Part shown: positions 1 through 5,779 of the stretch, one piece after another
Layout: the number at the start of each line of letters is the position of its first letter
Numbering within the stretch: the first letter of the stretch is position 1
Source of the DNA: Frankiales bacterium
Lineage (GTDB): Bacteria > Actinomycetota > Actinomycetes > Mycobacteriales > SCTD01
Assembly (NCBI GenBank): GCA_025464795.1
Contig: JAODNB010000358.1
Coordinates: 1 to 5,779 of the forward strand
Length of the DNA stretch: 5,779 bases
Direction: 5' to 3'
Notes under the pieces: generated by a model
What the model was told of the DNA's origin: nothing
Databases searched by the model: none
What the model saw: the letters and a program-made list of their open reading frames with translations, nothing else
Made by a program: the position numbers and the translations under genes

Positions 1-1757
1 GGCGAGGTGATCGTCTCCGGGCGAGGGTCCAGGGTGCTGAAGGTCGGCGTCCGGAAGGCCATCGGGTCGGCGGCGACCATCATGTCCTTCCACGTCGTCG
101 CGGTGAAGGCGTGGCCGCCGAGGCTCCGGAGGCCGTAGTAGACGTTGGTGCCCGGGAACATCGCGAAGCCGAGGCCCTGGAACCGCTCGTGGTCCAGGTG
201 CGCCGCGAGGTAGGCGTGCTGCGCGGTCGTCGGGTAGAAGTCGTGCTTGGGGATCTGCGGCCAGAAGGGCAGCACCGCGTTCAGGGCCTGGCCGACGACG
301 ACCACGGGGATGACCGCGACCGCCATCCGGTGCAGTCGGGTGCGGGCGAGGAACACCGCCACGAGGACGACCGCGGTGGCGATCCCGGCGTACAGGGTCT
401 GCCGGTCGCTGACGGCCAGGTGCTCCGTCGGGCGGAGGTTGTTGCGCAGCCTCGTGACGACGAGGGCAGCGACGACCGCGAGCCCTGCCCAGACGGCCAC
501 CTCGAGCCACCACCGCCGGTCCCGCTTGTCCTCACGGGCCCGAAGCAGGGCGTCGTACCCCATGGCCGCCAGCACAGCCAGGCAGAGCGCGAGGATCACG
601 CGAATCCGACCGACCGGGTTGTTCGAGAAGACCGGTAGGTGCTGGGCGAGCTTCAGCGCGGGCCCTCCGACCCACCCGAGGACCACCGTGATGAGGGCGG
701 CAACGGCGAAGAACCCTCGTACGCCTGCGGGCGACTCCGCTCGGCGGCGGCGCAGCAGGGCGACGACCACGAGGACGAGAACAGCGCTGCCGATGTAGGC
801 GTTGATCTCGATCTGGTTGAGGGGTCCGACGTAGTTCCGGTCGGGGCAGTTGCCGAACGCGTTCGGGAGCGCAGCGGTGACGAGGGACAGCAGGGGCAGG
901 TGCTGGGCGGGGACCTGATGGCGGACGCTGAGGTCCAGGCCCGCGACCTGACCGGCGAACGGCAGCAGCTGGAAGGCGACGACCAGGGCGCCGAGGACGA
1001 CGCCGATGCCCCCGAACGTCATCGTCCTCACCGGTCGCTCGCGGGACTGCAGGACCCGGAAGATCAGGTAGGGCGCGCCGAGGTACATCGCGTAGCCGGT
1101 GACCGACGGGAACCCTCCGAGGAGCAGACCGGCAACAGCGACGGCAACCGGGACGATCGCCCGGGCAGTGCGCAGCTGCACGAGCCTTTCCAGGGACCAG
1201 AGGAAGACCGGCACGAAGGCAGCAGTGCGGGTCTGGGGCCAGTTGGTCCACGAGATCATGAAGCCGCTGGTCGTGTAGATGAGCCCACCGAGGACAGCCG
1301 GCGCCCGGGCGAGCCTCAGCCGTCGCAGCAGCAGGAAGGTCCCCCCGATGCTGACCATCATCTCGAGCAGCTTCACCCAGGCGGGGGCCAGCCAGGTGGG
1401 CAGCGCGAGGAAGGGCAGGGACAGCGGGGACCACACCGCGTTGCTGGGCACCGCCCCGAGCGGAGCACCCCCGGAGGCGAGGCTGTCCCACTGCGCGACG
1501 TCGCCCTTGAGCAGCTCCCGGCGGAACTCCGCGGCCGCGGGGATGAAGCCGTCGGCCGGGTCACTGACGCAGGGGTTGTCCGGCTTGGCCGTCGCCGGCT
1601 GCGAGGCGCTCCACGGGGCGTACGACAGCACGAGGTCGCTGCTGGCGAAGACCCTGGCGCCGACCAGGGACGGACCGAGCGCCAGCAGGACCACGACGGC
1701 GCAGAGCCCGGTGACGAGGACGGCGGTCCAGTCCCGCCACCACCTGCCTCCGCTGAT
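1..1757 (-). CDS. YfhO-family polytopic membrane protein (GT-C-like), 3' end outside the window, start uncertain
   Basis: A large membrane protein running uninterrupted to the left edge; about 585 codons are visible, and the family commonly has 700-900 residues. Numbering is from an ATC at 1755-1757. A basic Trp-rich start (RWWRDW) leads into helix 1 (about 12-33). The outer loop that follows holds Asp41 (SSDLVLSYAPW) and GDVAQWDSLASGGAPLG (85-101), typical of YfhO and placed where GT-C enzymes keep a catalytic acid. About 12 further hydrophobic segments follow. Other family marks are IEINAYIGS (316-324), NNPVGRIR (379-386) and, in the outer C-terminal region, FPGTNVYYGLRSLGGHA (534-550). Bacillus/Listeria YfhO is believed to transfer lipid-phosphate-linked sugars to surface polymers outside the cell, and this protein may act similarly on the product of the neighbouring enzymes. 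The frame has no ATG, GTG or TTG before GTG 1692-1694, which would cut helix 1 in half. ATC 1755-1757, or a GTG one frame out at 1738-1740, are the alternatives. Confidence 0.88.
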   Translation of the reverse strand, partial: MSGGRWWRDWTAVLVTGLCAVVVLLALGPSLVGARVFASSDLVLSYAPWSASQPATAKPDNPCVSDPADGFIPAAAEFRRELLKGDVAQWDSLASGGAPLGAVPSNAVWSPLSLPFLALPTWLAPAWVKLLEMMVSIGGTFLLLRRLRLARAPAVLGGLIYTTSGFMISWTNWPQTRTAAFVPVFLWSLERLVQLRTARAIVPVAVAVAGLLLGGFPSVTGYAMYLGAPYLIFRVLQSRERPVRTMTFGGIGVVLGALVVAFQLLPFAGQVAGLDLSVRHQVPAQHLPLLSLVTAALPNAFGNCPDRNYVGPLNQIEINAYIGSAVLVLVVVALLRRRRAESPAGVRGFFAVAALITVVLGWVGGPALKLAQHLPVFSNNPVGRIRVILALCLAVLAAMGYDALLRAREDKRDRRWWLEVAVWAGLAVVAALVVTRLRNNLRPTEHLAVSDRQTLYAGIATAVVLVAVFLARTRLHRMAVAVIPVVVVGQALNAVLPFWPQIPKHDFYPTTAQHAYLAAHLDHERFQGLGFAMFPGTNVYYGLRSLGGHAFTATTWKDMMVAADPMAFRTPTFSTLDPRPETITS

Positions 1758-1760
1758 GGG

Positions 1761-2459
1761 TCAGGCCTTGCGGGCGCGAACGAGCACGACGCTGCCCTGC
1801 TCGTTCGGGGCCTTGCGGTCCGAGCGGGCGATGAGCGGTGACAGCGGAGCGGCGGCGTTCCAGCCGACCTTGCCGCCCTTGGCGCTCAGCGTCAGGTAGA
1901 GCTGCTCCGCCCGGGCGGTGCGGAACAGGTAATCGTGCTCCTCCAGGGTCAGCCCGTTGGCGACGAACATCTTCTCGAGGTCCTTGTGGGTGTACGTGAA
2001 CTTCACGTGGTAGCGCTTGCGGTGCGCGTCCAGCAGCGCAGGCCAGGTCTGCGACCGCGAGAGCGTGTCTGCGGACATCACGATCACCCCGCCCGGCTTG
2101 AGGACCCGCGCCATCTCCGCGATCGAGGCGGCGCCGTCGTCGAAGTGCTCGATCGCGCACACGGACAGGATCACGTCGAACGCACCGTCCGCGAACGGGA
2201 GCTTCAGGGCGTCGCCCTCGATGAGACCGGGGGGCTTCGGCAGCGTGAGCCCGCGCTGGAGCTTGGAGGTCATGAGATCGAGGCAGACGGCCTGCGCACC
2301 GAGCTTCTCCGCCTCAGCGGCCCAGTAGCCGTCGCCTCCGGCGACGTCGAGCAGCTTCTTGCCGTTGAGGTTGCCCGCCCACTTGAGCAGCGTCCCCACC
2401 TCCCGGGAGCGCACGACGTGCACCTTGTGGCCGACGTAGCCGACGAGGCTGGGGAGCAT
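1761..2459 (-). CDS. Class I SAM-dependent methyltransferase (Methyltransf_11 type)
   Basis: A complete 232-residue soluble methyltransferase using S-adenosylmethionine. Motif I is LLDVAGGDGYWA at 36-47, the SAM-binding loop after the first strand. Its first glycine is Ala40, giving the DVAGG form also found in UbiE-type enzymes. Asp61 (CLDLMTSKL) ends strand 2 and should bind the ribose hydroxyls. EGDALKLPFADGAFDVI at 81-97 is the post-II/motif IV region. IEHFDD (103-108) and LKPGGVIVMS complete the Methyltransf_11 pattern. The C-terminal third (YHVKFTYTHKDLEKMFVANG and onward) probably forms a substrate cap. There is no signal peptide or membrane segment, so it works in the cytoplasm. ATG 2457-2459 is a secure start: AAGGA lies 5 bases upstream, and the codon overlaps the preceding TGA as TGATG. 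Between glycosyltransferases and membrane glycan proteins, it plausibly methylates a sugar hydroxyl or lipid carrier, but small-molecule targets are not excluded. The stop is TGA at 1761-1763. Confidence 0.95.
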   Translation of the reverse strand: MLPSLVGYVGHKVHVVRSREVGTLLKWAGNLNGKKLLDVAGGDGYWAAEAEKLGAQAVCLDLMTSKLQRGLTLPKPPGLIEGDALKLPFADGAFDVILSVCAIEHFDDGAASIAEMARVLKPGGVIVMSADTLSRSQTWPALLDAHRKRYHVKFTYTHKDLEKMFVANGLTLEEHDYLFRTARAEQLYLTLSAKGGKVGWNAAAPLSPLIARSDRKAPNEQGSVVLVRARKA

Positions 2460-3427
2460 CAGGGTCCTTCCGGATCGAGTGGGGCGCTGCCATTGTCCCC
2501 TCCGGCCGGAACCGGGTCATCACCGACACGCTCCAGAGCCCGCGCACCGAGGAGCGCGACCCCGGCGGCGAGCCCGTCGGTGAGGGTCACGAGGAGCCGG
2601 GACACCACGGACAGGGTTGTTCCCTCGGAGGTGGTGAGAGCACCGCCGAGGATCGCGACCAGCAGGCCCTCCCGGACCCCGGCGCCCGCGGGGACGAACA
2701 GGACGAGCACACCACCGGTCTGGGCGAGGCTGAACGCGCCGGTGGCCAGCAGGAACAGGTGCTCGTCGTGGCCACCGAGCCCCCGGGCGAGCAGCCAGGC
2801 CTGCAGCCCGTTGAAGAGCGCGACGCCGACGGTCCAGAGCACCGCCAGCCGCACGGCGCCGCCGGCGAACTCGCCGTCGAGGGGCTTGCGGCGCAGGGTC
2901 TTCAGGACCAGCTGCAGTCCCTGCGTGATGAGCTGGGGCTTGGCCAGGACGAGGAGCAGCGGGACCAGGGCAACAACGGCCAGCAGCCAGGTCGGGGCGA
3001 AGCCCGCGGGGAGCGATCCCGCGGCGAGCACACCGACGAGCAGGCCCGTGGCGAGGGACAGGATCACGGCCATGAGGGAGGCCGCCGCCATCCGGAGCCG
3101 CGGGACTCCGACGGCCTTGCCCATCTGCATCTGCGCCAGGACGGGCCACACGCTTCCGGGGATGTACTTGCCGAGCTGACCGACGAAGAAGATCCGCGCC
3201 GCCGTCGGCACGGGCAGATCGCTGCCGAGGCCGACCAGCAGGGCCCGCCACGCCATGACGCTGCACCCAAGCCCCCCGAGCAGCGCTGCAGCGGCGCCGA
3301 GGACGGTGCCGGCGTCCAGCTTCGTCAGGTCGTGGCTGATCGCCGTCCGCTGCGAGTAGACCGCGTAGCCGAGGGCGCCCAGCGCGGCGACAGCTGCGAG
3401 GACCTTGAGGAGCTGCTTCCTAGGCAC
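2459..3427 (-). CDS. Lysylphosphatidylglycerol synthase TM region / UPF0104 family membrane protein (flippase-like)
   Basis: An integral membrane protein of 322 residues with about 7-8 hydrophobic segments (roughly 9-24, 41-66, 116-137, 145-163, 193-215, 225-247, 273-297, with a shorter one near 250-264). Two family signatures are clear: FFVGQLGKYIPGSVWPV at 80-96 and FVPAGAGVREGLLVAIL at 244-260. These mark the transmembrane domain shared with MprF and AglD/UPF0104 proteins. The soluble aminoacyl-transferase domain of MprF is absent. Stand-alone members often sit in glycan clusters and are thought to move lipids or lipid-linked sugars across the membrane; that role is inferred here. The C-terminal tail from about 300 is acidic, Pro/Gly-rich and probably disordered. 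I start it at GTG 3425-3427 (MPRKQLLKVL), because a basic stretch then leads into the first helix. The frame is open farther upstream but there it only shadows the preceding gene. No good Shine-Dalgarno is seen, so translation is probably coupled to the upstream gene. It shares one base with the methyltransferase start. Confidence 0.92.
   Translation of the reverse strand: MPRKQLLKVLAAVAALGALGYAVYSQRTAISHDLTKLDAGTVLGAAAALLGGLGCSVMAWRALLVGLGSDLPVPTAARIFFVGQLGKYIPGSVWPVLAQMQMGKAVGVPRLRMAAASLMAVILSLATGLLVGVLAAGSLPAGFAPTWLLAVVALVPLLLVLAKPQLITQGLQLVLKTLRRKPLDGEFAGGAVRLAVLWTVGVALFNGLQAWLLARGLGGHDEHLFLLATGAFSLAQTGGVLVLFVPAGAGVREGLLVAILGGALTTSEGTTLSVVSRLLVTLTDGLAAGVALLGARALERVGDDPVPAGGDNGSAPLDPEGP
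2465..2471 (-). promoter_or_regulatory. Ribosome binding site of the methyltransferase gene
   Basis: The coding strand reads GGAAGGA, and its AAGGA core ends 5 bases before the ATG at 2457-2459. This is the best Shine-Dalgarno of any gene in the window and lies inside the last codons of the membrane-protein gene. It fixes the methyltransferase start and suggests independent initiation on top of the TGATG stop-start coupling. Confidence 0.75.
3420..3427 (-). other. 8-base stop/start overlap between glycosyltransferase and flippase-like gene
   Basis: The coding strand reads GTGCCTAG. GTG opens the UPF0104-type membrane protein and the final TAG closes the GT4 gene in another frame. With no Shine-Dalgarno ahead of the GTG, the layout fits termination-reinitiation and places both genes on one transcript. 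The assignment depends on GTG being the true start, which the protein N-terminus supports. Confidence 0.65.
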
Positions 3428-4532
3428 CCGGCCGCGCCAGGCCGCTGACCACCTCGACGTACCGATCCCAGGACTCCTCGCCCGCCGCTGGGCCGATGCC
3501 GCGCCGGAGGGTCTGCAGGACGCCTGGTTCGTAGACATGGGTGATCGCGGCGGCAAGGCCGTCGACGTCCTCGGGGTCGCACAGCAGCCCGTCGACCTCG
3601 TCGCGCACCTGCTCGGCCATCGTGCCCACCCGCGTTGCGATGACCGGGACGCCGTGCTCGAGGGCCAGCGAGCCGTTCCACGAGGCCGTCGAGTCGCGGT
3701 AGGGCAGCACCATCACGTCGGACCCACGGATCAGGCCGGGCACCTCGGCGGACTGGACGTACCCGGGACGCAGGTCGACGCGGTCCGCGATCCCGAGCTC
3801 GTCGATGAGCGCGACGGTGCTGTCGACGCCGCCCCAGAACTCACCGGCCACGACGAGGGTCACGTCCTGGGTCTTCGCCAAGGCCCGCAGCAGCACGTCC
3901 AGCCCCTTGTAGGGGCGGACCAGCCCGAAGAACAGCAGCCGGTGGGTCAGCGGCCGGTCGGGGTCCGGCGGGGTCTCGTCCTCCACGGCGAAGCGGTGCG
4001 GCGGGGGCAGCGGGCACACGGCCGTCATCGCTGCCGTGAGGGTCTTCGCGAGCTGCTCCTCCTTGACCGCGTGGACGAGGACCGCGTCGGCCTGGCCGAG
4101 GACGGCTTTCACGAAGCGCTCGTCGATGCTCCGGCGCTCGTGGGGAAGGACGTTGTGGCACAGCGCGATGATCCGCGGCCCGCCCTTCATGGCTCGGGCG
4201 AGCACGGCCAGCGCCGGAGCCTGGATCGGCGAGACGAGCACGAGGATGACGACGTCAGCCTGCTTCGTCAGGCGCCTGCCGAGGCGCCACCAGCCGTCGG
4301 GCCGGTTCCAGCTCAGCGGGTACCGCGTGCCGGGGAACACCGGCATCTCGGGGACCTCGACCCGCTGCTGGCCGGGGTAGAGCCTGTTCGGGTACTGCCG
4401 CAGCCAGGACTCGAGGGACACCTCGTGGCCGGCAGCGGCGAGCCGGTGGGCCAGCTGGGTCGTGTGCTGCGCCACCCCTCCCTTGTACGGGTGAGTCGGC
4501 CCCACGATCGCGATCCGCATCAGGCGGCCCAT
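3420..4532 (-). CDS. Glycosyltransferase family 4 protein (GT-B retaining type)
   Basis: A complete 370-residue glycosyltransferase, normal for GT4, probably using a nucleotide-activated sugar at the inner face of the membrane. The N-terminal strand and glycine loop read MRIAIVGPTHPYKGG (5-19), the acceptor-domain hallmark. HNVLPHERRSID follows at 126-137. The C-terminal domain starts near 198 with LLFFGLVRPYKG, whose Arg206 and Lys209 match the donor-phosphate-binding pair of GT4 enzymes. The donor site is SDVMVLPYRDSTASWNGSLA (271-290) and then LEHGVPVIAT. The second Glu of the usual E-x7-E motif is present (Glu292), but the first is Ser284, a variation seen in some GT4 subgroups. Start choice is uncertain: ATG at 4530-4532 gives MGRLMRIAIV, while ATG at 4518-4520 gives the more typical MRIAIVGP. 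Neither has a clear Shine-Dalgarno. The TAG stop overlaps the next gene by 8 bases, implying coupled translation. Sugar specificity cannot be read. Confidence 0.95.
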   Translation of the reverse strand: MGRLMRIAIVGPTHPYKGGVAQHTTQLAHRLAAAGHEVSLESWLRQYPNRLYPGQQRVEVPEMPVFPGTRYPLSWNRPDGWWRLGRRLTKQADVVILVLVSPIQAPALAVLARAMKGGPRIIALCHNVLPHERRSIDERFVKAVLGQADAVLVHAVKEEQLAKTLTAAMTAVCPLPPPHRFAVEDETPPDPDRPLTHRLLFFGLVRPYKGLDVLLRALAKTQDVTLVVAGEFWGGVDSTVALIDELGIADRVDLRPGYVQSAEVPGLIRGSDVMVLPYRDSTASWNGSLALEHGVPVIATRVGTMAEQVRDEVDGLLCDPEDVDGLAAAITHVYEPGVLQTLRRGIGPAAGEESWDRYVEVVSGLARPGA

Positions 4533-4537
4533 GCTAG

Positions 4538-4547
4538 CGGGGCCCCG
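4538..4547. repeat. 10-base perfect palindrome CGGGGCCCCG just ahead of the GT4 start
   Basis: A perfect inverted repeat without spacer, 5 bases before the ATG at 4530-4532, where a Shine-Dalgarno would be expected. It could pair intramolecularly only as a 3-bp stem with a GGCC loop, or bind the nearby G-rich repeat. It might limit initiation or be a protein site, but short GC palindromes are frequent at this base composition. Confidence 0.3.
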
Positions 4548-4553
4548 ACCCCG

Positions 4554-4573
4554 ACTCCCCTAACCAGGGAAGT
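4554..4573 (-). promoter_or_regulatory. Possible RNA stem-loop in the leader between the two glycosyltransferase genes
   Basis: On the transcribed strand ACTTCCC and GGGGAGT flank the 6-base loop TGGTTA, giving a 7-bp stem with one U·G wobble. The other strand would carry a C/A mismatch at that position, so the pairing suits RNA of the operon's own direction. No T-run follows, so it is not a standard terminator. It may be a leader structure, an mRNA processing or stability element, or chance in GC-rich sequence. Confidence 0.35.
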
Positions 4574-4585
4574 GGAGGTAGGGGG

Positions 4586-5779
4586 CTAGCGGTGGAGGCG
4601 GCGGGAGGTGACGCGGAGCGCGGCGCGGGCCACTCCGCTGACGCCTTCCTTCGCGAGCACGGCGGTCACCCGGTCGCGGGCGACCAGTGCCCGCTCCCTC
4701 AGCACCTGCGTTCTCGTGAGCCCTGGCACGGGCTCGGCCGTGTACGGCTCGAGCCGAACCCGGGCCGGTGGCCCGTCCAGGGCGACTGGCTCCCAGGTGG
4801 ACACGCGGTGCAGGGGACCCCTGGCGACGGCGGCCTCGAGGATCGCGAGGTAGCGCTGGCCCTGCAGGTGCGGGGACAGCTGCAGCAGGGCATCGCGCCG
4901 GGCACGGGCGCCCATCCGGTGCCGGGCGGCAGGGTCGCGCAGCAGCAGGTCCACTGCCTGGACCCACTCCTCGTGCGTCGTGGCGAGCATCCCGTTGACG
5001 CCGTCGCTGATCGCCTCGCGGAAGGGCTGGGTCGGGGTCGCGACGGTCGGGGTCTCGACGAGGGCTGCCTCGAGCTGCTTGATGGCGCTCTTCGCCTCGT
5101 TGAACCGGCCGCCCTTCCCGAGGTCCAGCTCCAGCGGCGCGAGGTTGACGTCGAGGTCGCGGAGCAGGTCCGGCAGGGCGCGCCAGTCCTGCAGCGGCAG
5201 CTGGTGCAGCCGCGAGCCGAGGACCTCGACGGCCTGCGTCGGCTTCAGGTGCCCCACCAGCCACAGCTCCACGTCGGGGTGCCGGGTCAGTACCTCGAGC
5301 ACGGCCGGCTCGACAGCCTGCCAGTCTGCGTCGTGGGTCTTGGTTCCCGAGAAGTAGCCGATGCGGAGCGGCCCTGGACGCCGCACGCGACGCAGGGCCG
5401 TGTCGGAGCGGCGGGCCGTGACGAGCCCGACGCCGTTCGAGAAGCGGTAGGTCGGTAGCCCCGTCAGAGCACCGATGTGGTCCACGAGCAGCTGGGTGCT
5501 CCCGACGTAGCCGTCGCACGCCTCGAGCGTCGTGCGGTAGCGGTGGACGCCCTGCATCCACAGCTCGGCCTCGTCGGGCGGCAGCATCCGCAGAGCCGGG
5601 ATCTCGTCCTGCACGGACGGGTCCACGATGAGGTCATCGACGTCGAACAGCACGGGGACCGTCGCGCTGCCGAGGAGCTCGAGCAGCTGTGTCGTCGCGG
5701 GCACGCGGTACACGACGATCACGTCTGACCGAGCCGCCAGTGCCTGCAGGTCGGAGGAGCGGTAGTGCCGGACCTCGCT
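4586..5779 (-). CDS. GT-B-fold glycosyltransferase (group 1 / GT4-like), 5' end outside the window
   Basis: Likely a cytoplasmic glycosyltransferase moving a sugar from a nucleotide donor to a glycan or lipid-linked acceptor. The frame stays open to the right edge: upstream of the first in-window GTG (5720-5722) it encodes plausible protein (YRSSDLQALAARSDVIVVYR), so the true start is outside. Numbering from that GTG, an acidic DVDD motif lies at 27-30 after a beta-strand, as in group 1 transferases carrying FDxDDL. A second Rossmann-like half begins near 119 (LRIGYFSGTKTHDADW), followed by PDVELWLVGH at 149-158. The donor-site region FNEAKSAIKQLEAALVETPT at 207-226 carries the conserved Lys and Glu of the family. 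The protein ends at TAG (4586-4588). Its last 70 or so residues, past the usual catalytic end, are Arg-rich and may pack on the membrane or a partner. It is the first visible gene of the cluster, 53 bases ahead of the next glycosyltransferase. The fold is well supported; donor and acceptor are unknown. Confidence 0.92.
   Translation of the reverse strand, partial: SEVRHYRSSDLQALAARSDVIVVYRVPATTQLLELLGSATVPVLFDVDDLIVDPSVQDEIPALRMLPPDEAELWMQGVHRYRTTLEACDGYVGSTQLLVDHIGALTGLPTYRFSNGVGLVTARRSDTALRRVRRPGPLRIGYFSGTKTHDADWQAVEPAVLEVLTRHPDVELWLVGHLKPTQAVEVLGSRLHQLPLQDWRALPDLLRDLDVNLAPLELDLGKGGRFNEAKSAIKQLEAALVETPTVATPTQPFREAISDGVNGMLATTHEEWVQAVDLLLRDPAARHRMGARARRDALLQLSPHLQGQRYLAILEAAVARGPLHRVSTWEPVALDGPPARVRLEPYTAEPVPGLTRTQVLRERALVARDRVTAVLAKEGVSGVARAALRVTSRRLHR

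Larger units (their letters stand above)
4533..4585 (-). other. Only intergenic gap of the window (53 bases), G-rich on the transcribed strand
   Basis: This gap separates the TAG of the first glycosyltransferase from the ATG of the second. On the transcribed strand it begins C-rich and ends G-rich, with GTCGGGG repeated twice in tandem. GCTAGCGG occurs at both edges on the plus strand (4533-4540 and 4585-4592). I see no clear -35/-10 pair, no terminator T-run and no good Shine-Dalgarno. Read-through transcription from the upstream gene is the simplest view, although a weak internal promoter cannot be ruled out. Confidence 0.5.

Noticed and set aside
532..1491. 319-residue open frame on the minus strand, within the YfhO-type gene
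   Set aside because: Other frame of the same strand, low-complexity Arg/Pro/Ala translation; the overlapping frame carries the hydrophobic helices and family motifs.
639..1841. 400-residue open frame on the plus strand
   Set aside because: Antisense to the YfhO-type and methyltransferase genes; composition is dominated by Gly, Arg, Glu, Asp and Gln with no domain pattern, as expected when GC-rich codons are read from the opposite strand.
1561..2160. 199-residue minus-strand frame spanning the methyltransferase/YfhO junction
   Set aside because: Arg-rich shadow of both genes. Its only interesting part is the GTG at 1738-1740 behind GGAGG, treated as a possible frameshift signal and not as a gene.
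1935..3179. 414-residue open frame on the plus strand
   Set aside because: Crosses the methyltransferase/membrane-protein boundary antisense, and its composition changes abruptly where it passes from one gene to the other. No motif is recognisable.
3428..3556. N-terminal extension of the UPF0104-type protein by 43 residues
   Set aside because: It lies wholly inside the GT4 gene, is Ser/Arg/Pro-rich without order, and would precede a perfectly normal membrane-protein N-terminus at GTG 3425-3427.
4554..4573. Rho-independent terminator between the two glycosyltransferase genes
   Set aside because: The stem is only 7 bp and is followed by G-rich sequence, not a T-run.
3405..4589. 394-residue open frame on the plus strand
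   Set aside because: Mirrors the GT4 gene from end to end; the sense strand carries clear GT4 motifs, so this is a GC-bias shadow.
4592..5458. 288-residue open frame on the plus strand
   Set aside because: Antisense shadow of the first glycosyltransferase without recognisable domains.
1..5779. CRISPR arrays, tRNA or rRNA genes, insertion sequences, attachment sites
   Set aside because: Coding sequence fills all but 53 bases; no spaced repeats, transposase motifs or structured RNA sequence were found on either strand by eye.

Overview
The window is very GC-rich (around 70% by eye). Codons ending in G or C dominate all five genes, and long meaningless open frames run antisense to them, as expected from GC bias. 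With the protein families present, this fits a chromosomal segment of a high-GC actinobacterium (Actinomycetota). I cannot name the genus from the sequence.

All genes lie on the minus strand and read from right to left. In order of transcription they are: (1) a GT-B-fold glycosyltransferase whose start lies beyond the right edge (4586 to the edge); (2) a complete GT4-type glycosyltransferase (3420-4532); (3) an integral membrane protein of the lysylphosphatidylglycerol-synthase-TM / UPF0104 family (2459-3427); (4) a small class I SAM-dependent methyltransferase (1761-2459); (5) a large YfhO-type polytopic membrane protein that runs off the left edge (1 to about 1757). Genes 2 and 3 overlap by 8 bases, genes 3 and 4 share one base in a TGATG junction, and gene 5 opens directly after gene 4's stop. 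The only real gap is 53 bases between genes 1 and 2. No terminator or convincing promoter is visible, so this is most simply the interior of one operon.

Together the genes suggest assembly and decoration of a cell-surface glycan or glycolipid. Two cytoplasmic nucleotide-sugar glycosyltransferases would build or extend a saccharide. The methyltransferase could modify it. The UPF0104-type membrane protein could act in lipid translocation. The YfhO-type GT-C-like protein could transfer a lipid-linked sugar outside the membrane, as Bacillus/Listeria YfhO is thought to do. The pathway is inferred from families and gene order; no substrate can be read from the sequence.

The most unusual point is the start of the YfhO-type gene. 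Its frame has no ATG, GTG or TTG codon ahead of the first membrane helix. There is an ATC codon just where a start is expected, and a strong Shine-Dalgarno followed by GTG one frame out. This is either a rare non-canonical start, a mutation, or a one-base indel in a CCC run. A second point is the G-rich, structured 53-base leader of gene 2. I found no RNA genes, CRISPR arrays, insertion sequences or other mobile elements, and no non-coding stretch longer than 53 bases.
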